Source of the DNA: Atrina japonica
Taxonomy: Eukaryota; Mollusca; Bivalvia; Pterioida; Pinnidae
Assembly: GCA_030159075.1 (NCBI GenBank)
Contig: BROG01000255.1
Location: forward strand, 722,501 to 786,500
Reading direction: 5' to 3'
DNA length: 64,000 nucleotides
Positions 57,701 through 64,000 of the stretch are shown piece by piece; the first letter of the stretch is position 1, and each line of letters starts with the position of its first letter. The position numbers were made by a program, and so were the translations under genes. A model generated the notes under the pieces. The model did not search any database. It was not told the origin of the DNA and saw only the letters and a list, made by a program, of their open reading frames with translations.

Positions 57701-60170
57701 ATATGTGGGTTCCTGTGGCAAATGCAATTAAATTATGTGGGTTTGAATTTTTGGGGGTGGATCAACATTTTGGTTAAAGTTTCAGGTTCAAGCAAGTTCT
57801 GGGTAATGGATAGAGGTACAGACTTCAAACTTGGCCTGTGGGTTACCTGTGGTAAGTGCAATTGAATTATGTGAGGGTTAAATTTTTTTGGGGGGTGGAT
57901 CAAAGTAGCAATTGGGGTGGGGATCAACATTTTGGTTAAAGTTTCGGGTTCAAGCAAGTCCTGGGTAATTGATAGAGGTACAGACTTCCAACTTGGCCTG
58001 TAGGTTACCTATGGCAAGTACAAATTAATTATGTGGGTTTGAATTTTTGGAGGCAGAACAAAGTAGTAATTGGGGTCGGCAATAGATAGAGGTACAAACT
58101 TCATTCTTGGCTTTAAGGTTGCCTGTGACATGTGCAATTGAATTATACGGACTTGAATTTGTGTGTGTGTGGGGGGGGGGGCACAGTAGTAATGGGGATG
58201 GGGATCAATATTTTGGTTAAAGATTTGGTTGAAGCAAATTCTCAGCAATGAATAAAGGTACAGACTCCATACTTGGCCTGTAGATTACCTGTGACAAGTG
58301 CAATTAAGTTATATGGGTTTGACTATTGGGGTGGATCAAAGTAGTAATGGGGTGGGAATCAACATTTTGGTGAACGTTTTAGGTTGAAGTAAATTCTTGG
58401 CAATTGAAAGATGTACAGACTTCATAATTTTATAATTATAAACAAAAGTCTTGGGTGAATAGTGACTGAACATTTTGACATTTGATTTCAGGTTATTAAA
58501 ATGAACCTAATAAGAAATAGTTCCAAACACATGGGCATTATACTTGTGTCTAATTTACTGATTAGATTTTACTTTGCAATCTGGACATTCTGTCTTTAGC
58601 AGTTTCTTTTTAAAAATGTAGAAAACATTCTATAATACCTGTTTTATTATGTTGCAGGTACCAGACTACTACAAGGTCATCAAGAGAGGGATGTGTTTTG
58701 ATATGATAGCCTACAAGTTGAGAAATAACATATACCAGGAAATTAACGAGTTTGTGTCGGACATGCGACTTATTTTTCACAACTGTCGTCTCTATCATCA
58801 GGTATTGGGTTTATCAATGTCAATTATTGTATTGGTTTTCATATGTAAACATTGAAACAAACGTATCAGCTCTGACATGTAAACTTTGTAGTGTAACGTG
58901 CACTGGGGGTCACCCAACCAAATGCTGACCTTGCTCACTGTTCACAGTCCAGCCACAAATGGTAGCTGTTGGACTAGACAGTTAAACTGCCTATATCCAT
59001 GCCTGTTACACCACACCATCCACCAACAAACTCTGTCCCAAAGCTTCAGAGTTCAACCTGAAATCCACAGCTTACACTATGCCCTTCAGCTCAGCGGCTG
59101 TACATCCAGGATTTCAAGCTTTTCCGTTGCCACCAAGTGTAACATGTACTGGCAGTTCTCCAAGCCCTTCACATCAAACCCATCCAGATGCTTTCTGCAC
59201 TCCCTGTTGCTTAACTTTTGTACATGAATATTAACACCAACTGTAAAAAAGCTAGCTATTGTACTTGAGAGTTAAACTGCATATATCCATGACTGTTACA
59301 GTAGTAATTTGGACTGCCTCTGACAAAAGACTTCATACCATAACTTTTGACTCATTGATATATATATGATGTCATAAGACTTCACTTGTGAATTACTGTA
59401 AGATAGACTTATGGGATTGTGATCTTTAACTTGACTTCTGACCATTCCTCTCATAATAAAGAAGACGATTTTGGAGTCGTCTCTTCCCTTCAGTTTTGTC
59501 AGAACAGTTTTTCCTTGGATCATGTGACTTAAACTGAAAGTCGGGCAAGGTCCATTCTGGTCATGTAATATTCACATTGATGACATTCAGCTATGTCTTA
59601 AGTTTAGATAAATTTTCTATCTCGTAAATGTAGGAAGTGTCATCACTTTCCTGAAGGTTGTTTTTCCGGCAGCTTTTACTTCATGATATTCATATTCCAG
59701 GTCATATATATATATATATATACAAAAATCTGCTTAACTGGAAATAATGATGCCCCACCATTCTCTTTGAAACTGCACACAATTCGAAAATTGACCTTCC
59801 CATTCTTAAAGCTGATGACATCACAATACTCGACACTTCGGTCATGCCTCGGACAAACGTTTAAATGCATTGTGATGTCAAGAGATTTGACTAACTTTCG
59901 CGAAAATTTGATGTGTCAATGTCTGTTCAAAGTGTGGTAAAAACTCTTTGTTTGGGTACAACACCAAATTTTTGTCATCATTGTTTCGCTCCAGATGACC
60001 GTTTTATTTAGACATATTTCTTTGAATATTTGCCTTGTTTACTCAGCTTTTCGTGCAAAATGTTTAAATTTACATTTCAGTCAGACACCCATATTTACAG
60101 ATGCGGAGAAAAGATGGAGAAATGTTTTGTCTACTTGTTCAAAAAGACATTTCCGGAGAGTTTGTTGTAA
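39788..60170 (+). CDS. RING finger-bromodomain protein, ten exons
   Basis: Exons: 39788-39793, 41817-41933, 43102-43209, 46588-51016, 53679-53840, 54923-55360, 56395-56495, 56731-56808, 58658-58801, 60081-60170. All borders are GT-AG and phases agree, giving 5673 nt and 1890 residues. Residues 12-63 hold all eight ligands of a C3HC4 RING, as in TRIM-type E3 ligases. Residues 78-1554 are mostly low-complexity, rich in Ser, Lys, Asp and Gln, with one helix-rich segment at about 529-680. Residues 1788-1887 form a bromodomain resembling those of TRIM24/33/66 and SP140. No B-box or PHD finger is visible, so this is not a standard TIF1 protein. Likely a nuclear chromatin-linked ubiquitin ligase (inference). 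Exon 1, only ATG-GAG before GTTTGT, is the least certain part. Confidence 0.85.
40405..40550 (+). mobile_element. Degraded V-SINE/RUDI-type fragment
   Basis: Keeps ACCGAGGTCCCG, CACGTTAAAGAACCCTCA and the AACAATAAACAAACAA tail with internal deletions. It lies in intron 1 of the RING-bromodomain gene. Confidence 0.75.
41817..43209 (+). CDS. RING finger exons 2 and 3
   Basis: Exon 41817-41933 follows TTTTTCAG and ends at GTAAGT. Exon 43102-43209 follows TTATTTCCAG and ends at GTATGA. Together they give Cys12-x2-Cys15, Cys34-Gly-His36-x2-Cys39, Cys42, and Cys60-x2-Cys63, a full C3HC4 RING. The intron splits the domain directly before Cys42. Confidence 0.88.
42392..42564. mobile_element. MITE family C copy
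   Basis: CAGTGAAGCTTGTATATAAA to AAGCAAGTTTTACTG, 173 bp, TA on each side. The same length and layout as the inner element at 22.6 kb. A more diverged copy spans about 42126-42317. In intron 2 of the RING-bromodomain gene. Confidence 0.85.
42748..42905 (-). mobile_element. Second SINE family copy, reversed
   Basis: CAAGTAAACTGGCAAACTTC, AAAATCAGCTTAGGTTCCAG, GGGGCTCAAACCAGGACTG and a head with TGCTCGAACCACTCTGCC. Confidence 0.75.
43655..43927 (-). mobile_element. V-SINE/RUDI-type SINE copy, well preserved
   Basis: Reverse-oriented full copy from the TGTTTATTGTTGTTTAACG tail to the head GGACTCGAACTCACAACCTC ... GCGCTACCGACTGAGCCAGG. Very close to the 10.4-kb copy. It is located in intron 3 of the RING-bromodomain gene. 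Confidence 0.88.
44040..44640. repeat. About 120-bp tandem repeat in the RING-gene intron 3
   Basis: Around four to five diverged units with AAATAGTAATGGTGA, CTTGAA(G/A)TTTGACTC, GGAACAACTGTATAAAGTTT and CAATAAAATCTGTTT. Ends with a short ACGTACACACAGACAGGGTGGG tract. Confidence 0.75.
45000..46587. other. Rest of intron 3 of the RING-bromodomain gene
   Basis: No exon seen. Holds one dispersed unit at 45728-45832 and AT-rich unique-looking DNA. Confidence 0.55.
46588..51016 (+). CDS. Giant exon 4: disordered linker of the RING-bromodomain protein
   Basis: 4429-nt exon, open throughout, from CTTCTAG (phase 0) to GTATGT (phase 1), encoding residues 78-1554. The composition is Ser, Lys, Asp, Glu, Gln and His rich with many basic clusters toward the end, which suggests intrinsic disorder and nuclear location. 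Residues 306-310 read Val-Leu-Asp-Leu-Ser, close to the CtBP-binding Pro-x-Asp-Leu-Ser consensus. Residues 529-680 have regularly spaced hydrophobics and look like a folded helical domain. Cys and His are scattered but form no B-box or PHD spacing. Reading past the donor stops after 15 more codons at 51061. Confidence 0.9.
51110..53020. repeat. 45-bp satellite in the intron after the giant exon
   Basis: About 42 units of 45 bp, each with GTAGCATCATT, GGTCACATGTCT and GTACCAG(T/G)ATATTAC. It begins about 95 bp after the exon 4 donor. Because 45 is a multiple of three, long frames stay open (up to 193 codons), but these are repeat translations, not genes. Confidence 0.95.
53679..53840 (+). CDS. 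RING-bromodomain gene exon 5
   Basis: 162 nt between TATTTTTAG and GTAAAA, phase 1 on both sides, so it could be skipped without shifting the frame. It encodes Asp-Asp-Gly-His, a Ser/Leu-rich part, then a basic cluster Lys-Lys-Lys-Arg-Cys-Arg-Arg and Gln-Ile-Arg-His-Ile-Phe-Gly. The basic cluster could be a nuclear localisation signal. Confidence 0.75.
54923..55360 (+). CDS. RING-bromodomain gene exon 6, Ser/Asp repeats
   Basis: 438 nt from TTTAATTTCAG to GTAATC, phase 1 on both sides. It encodes an acidic, Ser/Asn-rich segment. Three copies of Asp-Ser-Phe-(Ile/Val)-(Ser/Thr) lie within the last 60 residues, in a setting typical of acidophilic kinase sites. Confidence 0.85.
55780..55905. mobile_element. 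MITE family H copy
   Basis: CAGTAGAAACTGTCTTGAGA ... GTCTCTTAAGACGGGTTCCA with ACTG end. Inside intron 6 of the RING-bromodomain gene. Confidence 0.78.
55940..56247. mobile_element. Family D repeat, uninterrupted copy
   Basis: Matches both halves of the 7.9-8.66 kb element, including TTTTACCTGCTACATTTAGA at the site where MITE A sits in the other copy. Ends ATAAAATGGGCCCC. In intron 6 of the RING-bromodomain gene. Confidence 0.8.
56395..56808 (+). CDS. RING-bromodomain gene exons 7 and 8
   Basis: Exon 56395-56495 (GAAAG to GTAAGT) encodes a Lys/Arg cluster, Glu-Arg-Lys-Arg-Arg-Lys-Thr-Arg, then a short acidic linker. Exon 56731-56808 (TTTCAG to GTAAGT) starts the bromodomain: Cys-Phe-Ser-Ile-Leu-Asn-Arg-Leu-Tyr, matching the first helix Cys-x-x-Leu-Leu-x-x-Leu-Tyr of TIF1/SP140 bromodomains. 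Both are too short to stand out as open frames and are recognised by phase and homology. Confidence 0.82.
57560..58440. repeat. About 160-bp tandem repeat in the bromodomain intron
   Basis: Five to six diverged units marked by AACATTTTGGTTAAAGTTT, then a phrase with GATAGAGGTACAGACTTC and TTGGCCTGTAGGTTACCTGTG, then a G-rich stretch. Starts are near 57599, 57762, 57928, 58207 and 58360; one unit is partly deleted. It lies between exons 8 and 9. Confidence 0.8.
58658..58801 (+). CDS. Bromodomain core, exon 9
   Basis: Phase 0 on both sides (TTGCAG to GTATTG). Starts Val-Pro-Asp-Tyr-Tyr-Lys-Val-Ile-Lys, the hallmark ZA-loop motif, and ends with Glu-Phe-Val-Ser-Asp-Met-Arg-Leu-Ile-Phe-His-Asn-Cys-Arg-Leu-Tyr-His. 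The usual Asn-Pro-Met-Asp after the Lys is Arg-Gly-Met-Cys. The acetyl-lysine-anchoring Asn, six residues into Asn-Cys-x-x-(Phe/Tyr)-Asn, is His1860 (58796-58798). Confidence 0.92.
60081..60170 (+). CDS. Bromodomain C-terminal helix and stop, exon 10
   Basis: Follows TTACATTTCAG in phase 0. Ser-Asp-Thr-His-Ile-Tyr ... Lys-Met-Glu-Lys-Cys-Phe ... Phe-Pro-Glu matches the BC loop and last helix of TRIM24-type bromodomains (Asp-Ser-Glu-Val ... Leu-Glu-x-x-Phe ... Tyr-Pro-Glu). TAA is at 60168-60170. The last 25 bp form the first unit of the tandem array that follows. Confidence 0.85.
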   Translation, partial: SDTHIYRCGEKMEKCFVYLFKKTFPESLL

Positions 60171-60435
60171 ATGGTTCATAAAAACATTTCTGGAGAGTTT
60201 GATGTAGGTTGGTCATAAAGACATTTCCAGAGAGTTTGTTGTAGGTTTGTCATAAAGACATTTCTGGAGAGTTTGTTGTAGGTTGGTCATAAAGACATTT
60301 CCGGAGAGTTTGTTGTAGGTTTGTCATAAAGACATTTCCAGAGAGTTTGTTGTAGGTTTGTCATAAAGACATTTCTGGAGAGTTTGTTGTAGGTTGGTCA
60401 TAAAGACATTTCCGGAGAGTTTGTTGTAGATTGCG
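60143..60435 (+). repeat. 37-bp minisatellite over the stop codon and 3' UTR
   Basis: About eight units of a 37-bp sequence containing AAGACATTTCC(G/A)GAGAGTTTG. The first unit is the end of the bromodomain coding sequence with its TAA; later units have TAG or equivalent at the same place. Confidence 0.9.
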
Positions 60436-60742
60436 TGTGTGGTTTGATAGTGTTTTAAAGCGTCACTGTATTCATTATGACAGTGTTCTTGTTTTTATGC
60501 CACTGATATCGGCAGAGAGTGAGGACATATTGTTGTTGGTTCATCTGTTCATGCTTTTGTCCCTCTATGTGTTTACAACATATTGGTTTCTATGAATTTG
60601 AACCAAATACGTTATGTATGGTAGCTTTGCATCAGTAACAAGTAAGAGGACTCTGATTATGACCAAAATTCTGCAATATTTACCAGAATGATGGGACTTT
60701 AAGGTATCCATTGTATAAGTGAGTGCAAGTATGTTAAATTTC

Positions 60743-60748
60743 AATAAA
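60743..60748 (+). terminator. Candidate poly(A) signal after the RING-bromodomain gene
   Basis: AATAAA, 573 bp downstream of the stop, beyond the 37-bp array. It sits in a phrase (TTTCAATAAAATC) that also occurs in dispersed repeats near 44 kb, so it may be repeat-borne. Confidence 0.35.
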
Positions 60749-60999
60749 ATCCAGAAAAAAGGAAATTTCATCAAAATATCTTAAAAATGAAGTTTCCTCA
60801 AAAAAAAAAATTTATATTTGATATAGATGAAATATTTGTTAATGAATAAGATTTTATTAGGCTTTATGTAAATAAGATTATCTGGTGGTCTGGATGATGC
60901 AGTTGCACAACAGGTTGTTAATTTTAACATGAAGTTAAGCAATGGTAAGCCAATGGGCTAACTGTAGGTCAAATTTAACAATGTGTTGTGCAACTGGGT

Positions 61000-61222
61000 C
61001 CTGGTAGTTAGAGCATCACCCCTTTAACCATGAAGTCTCTCACTTCCAGCCCTGCTGGAACCTAAGCTGATTTTTGTGAGAAAGTTCGCCAGTTTATTTG
61101 TGGAAGGCTGGTGGTCTCTTCCTGGGTACATTGTAACCGGGTTCTCTCCTCCACCAAAAAAAAAATGTCAATATATAATTGAAAAAGTGTTGAGTGTGGC
61201 GTAAAATACTATTCAAATCAAG
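61000..61222 (+). mobile_element. Second SINE family copy
   Basis: TAGTTAGAGCATCACCCC, CCTAAGCTGATTTTTGTGAG, CTGGGTACATTGTAACCGGG and GTGTTGAGTGTGGCGTAAAA. The box B region is partly deleted. 3' fragments of the same family are at 26790-26890 and 27668-27760. Confidence 0.8.
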
Positions 61223-62764
61223 CTTATATCTGTACATGGGACATACCTATCATGAAATATGATCATTATAGTACCTCAACAGGCACGTAATCTTGACGTT
61301 TTATACAATGGATACCAAATATCGCGAAGGACTTACCTCTCAGGGGTGTATCTCGAACACACATTGTTTTAGATTTTTGCTTGTTTTTAAAGAATCGATT
61401 TACTTTCACATGATTTGTTTAAGATAGTGTCCTATCTAAGTCAACTTATTCTTTTAATTATCTCTGTTTTGTGTACCAGAATCAATACAAGAATATTTGA
61501 AATAAAAAATCTAATTTGTTAAGAGTACATGATCATTGGTTGACCTCAGACAAAGGTTAAAGGTTACAAGTAGAGAATATATATGCAGTACTCCATCCCT
61601 CCCAGAATGTCACTGAATTATCAAGCCATTACTTTAAAAAATGTCATGGTTTCAAGTTTGCCCATCAGCCATTACCAATCATGTATACCACAACTGCATT
61701 TCTAAACTCAAGGTCACAGTCCAAAGGTCATGACCTTCAAGAATACTAAATGACATACTTGTACTTATGAGCATGCAGTAAATATTTGTGTGGACCATGT
61801 AGATCAAGGTTTGTAAGAGTTGTTACTTAGTCCAGACCTCGCTGGGACAAAAGAGAGCTAATGCCATACCCCACCTCCCGGTGTTTTGTCGGAGTCGGTA
61901 AACAAAACTTTATCCTAGCCTATAACTTTTTAACTGCAAGCGTCAGGGCTCTGGTATTTCACATATAGATTCCTTATGACGAGAACTTTCATTTGGTTCC
62001 TTGATTTTTGACCTAGTGACTTGACCTTGGTCTTTGACCTACATTTAAAAAAATTTAACCTTGGCTATAGACCCTTCAGCAGTAACTGCGGTCCTGTGAC
62101 TTTGCCAGTCTTCCAGTTGGCAAAATGATAGAGATATCCACAAAAACATAGACGTCATTATAGTAACTGATTGTTTCTTGACGTCATTTTCCGAGAATCT
62201 GTATCATTTTGCCAACCGGAAAAATGATACAGATTGGCACCATATTATATCATGTAGGGTTTCTATGTAATGGGAATACAGCACACAAAAAATGTTACAA
62301 GACTTTCAAATTTGCGTGCATAAACATGTCCCAGTATTTGAAACATTGGTGAAATTACTCAAAAGTGTGTCGACTGGAAAGGGAAATCTCAACATTTGTG
62401 GTAATAATCTAAAAAGTGAAATCCCGGGGATACTCCTGGACAGGAAAATGCGATTCCTACCACTCGGATGGCGATTTCGTTTACAACTGAACACTCAACA
62501 GATTGTTCTTCTCAAGACAGGTTTAATTATATTAGGCCTACTCGTAAACTTGTTAGGAATTATTTCGCCTGTATGACACACATATTACTGACATTGATCT
62601 GCTTATGAAGTTTACAAATTAAATTGTCAACATTTCATGTTTATGTTATCTTCTGGATGCTCTAGTGCTCTACAGACAGGAAATACTTCATGTTTCAATA
62701 GCACTGGTTTTTAATGTTTTATTTTCCTAACCCCATTTTTGCACAAGAAGTGAAAACCACGGGT

Positions 62765-62985
62765 AATACGTGTTGCACTGCCTAGCGCTTAGAGCCAAAG
62801 GTAATAAATGTTGTCCTGCCTAGCACTTAGAGCCACAGGTATTGAATGTTACACTGCTTAGAGCCACAGGTAATGAATGTTACACTGTCTAGCACTTGGA
62901 GCGATAGATAATGAATGTTAAACTGCTAAGCACTTATAGCCATGGGTATTGAATGTTGCACTGCCTAGCACTTAGCATAAGAAGT
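62765..62985. repeat. 38-bp tandem repeat
   Basis: About five diverged units carrying CTGCCTAGCACTTAGAGCCA and GGTAATGAATGTT. No gene lies nearby. Confidence 0.75.
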
Positions 62986-63164
62986 GGAAACCAAAGGTTT
63001 CGCTTTCACTGCGTTGGCATCAGTCCATAGCACAGGTAAAAATTTGTGACACTTAACGTTAAGCTGATGACATATCCATATAAGTGACAAAAGTTGAGTG
63101 GGACACAAAACAAAACTTATTATATTGTTGTGGGTAAAGTGCAACTTCTGTAAACCGATCAAAC

Positions 63165-64000
63165 CTGAAGTAAAGTGATGGCCTAATGTCTTATAGTAAA
63201 GTGATGGCCTAATGTCCTACAGTAAAGTGATGGCCTAATGTCTTATAGTAAAGTGATGGCCTAATGTCCTATTGTAAAGCTATGGCCTAATATCCTATGG
63301 CAAAATGATGGCCTAATGTCCTAAAGTAAAGTGATGGCCTATGGTAAAATGATGACCCAATGTCCTACAGTAAAATGATGGCCTAATGTCCTATAGTAAA
63401 ATGATGGCCCAATGTCCTACAGTAAAATGATGGCCTAATGTCGTACAGTAAAGTGATGGCCAAATGTCCTACAGTAAAATGATGACCCAATGTCCTACAG
63501 TAAAGTGATGGCCCAATGTCCTACAGTAAAGTGATGGCCAAATGTCCTACAGTAAAGTGATGGCCAAATGTCCTACAGTAAAGTGATGACCCAATGTCCT
63601 ACAGTAAAGTGATGGCCAAATGTCCTACAGTAAAATGATGACCCAATGTCCTACAGTAAAGTGATGGCCTTATGTCCTATAGTAAAGTGATGGCCAAATG
63701 TCCTACAGTAAAGTGATGACCCAATGTCCTACAGTAAAGTGATGGCCAAATGTCCTACAGTAAAATGATGACCCAATGTCCTACAGTAAAGTGATGGCCA
63801 AATGTCCTATAGTAAAATAATGAACCTAATGTCCTATAGTAAAGTGATGGCCTAATGTTCTATGGTAAAGTGATGGCCCAATGTCCTACAGTAAAGTGAT
63901 GGCCCAATGTCCTATAGTAAAGTGATGGCCAAATGTTCTATGGTAAAGTGATGGCCAAATGTTCTATGGTAAAGTGATGGCCTAATGTCCTACAGTAAAG
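63165..64000. repeat. 26-bp satellite running off the window end
   Basis: More than 30 units of AGTAAAGTGATGGCC(T/A)AATG plus TCCTAC, with variants of the middle dinucleotide arranged in higher-order alternation (GGCCAAA next to GACCCAA). The array is cut by the window edge, so its full length is unknown. Confidence 0.95.

Larger units (their letters stand above)
60436..62760. other. Region downstream of the RING-bromodomain gene
   Basis: Besides the SINE at 61.0 kb, no gene can be supported. A 94-codon plus frame at 62292-62576 starts with ATG and ends with a hydrophobic stretch (Leu-Leu-Lys-Thr-Gly-Leu-Ile-Ile ...), but has no recognised domain. Confidence 0.45.

Noticed and set aside
62292..62576. 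94-codon plus frame with a hydrophobic C-terminus
   Set aside because: No homology recognised, ordinary length for chance in this region, no splice or poly(A) support.

Overview
The window looks like nuclear DNA of a mollusc, most likely a bivalve. It is AT-rich. Its genes are split by GT-AG introns. It is dense in short tRNA-derived SINEs whose central domain and (AAAC)n tail match the V-SINE/RUDI type known from molluscs, and in palindromic MITEs. Nearly every intron carries its own tandem satellite. There is no operon structure, CRISPR array, rRNA or prokaryotic gene.

Three protein-coding genes can be rebuilt exon by exon with consistent splice phases. (1) Plus strand, 3225-7449: a three-exon gene for a 141-residue secreted protein with a signal peptide, nine Ala-Gly dipeptides, a Trp-rich middle and a Gly/Gln-rich tail. 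It resembles silk or shell/byssus matrix proteins in style. (2) Minus strand, 38851 down to 18690: fifteen exons for a protein of about 491 residues, with a mitochondrial-type N-terminus, the coiled-coil arm of seryl-tRNA synthetase and a degenerate class II synthetase core. It best fits SLIMP, the mitochondrial SerRS-like paralogue known from invertebrates. (3) Plus strand, 39788-60170: ten exons for a protein of about 1890 residues with an intact N-terminal C3HC4 RING, one 4.4-kb exon encoding a mostly disordered Ser/Lys-rich region, and a C-terminal TIF1/SP140-like bromodomain. No B-box or PHD finger is visible, and the acetyl-lysine-anchoring Asn of the bromodomain appears to be His. Genes 2 and 3 are head to head, with 936 bp between start codons, so they may share a promoter.

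Layout: 1-3.2 kb non-coding with repeat fragments; 3.2-7.5 kb the Gly-Ala gene; 7.5-18.5 kb MITEs, SINEs, a 21-bp satellite, a TA microsatellite and a LINE remnant; 18.6-38.9 kb the SLIMP-like gene with at least four different intronic satellites; 38.9-39.8 kb the shared promoter interval; 39.8-60.2 kb the RING-bromodomain gene, with a 45-bp satellite in the intron after the giant exon and a 37-bp minisatellite grown from its own stop-codon region; 60.4-64 kb SINE, unassigned DNA and a 26-bp satellite that runs off the window.

All gene models come from reading the sequence by eye. No search, alignment or transcript evidence was available. Family names rest on remembered motif patterns.
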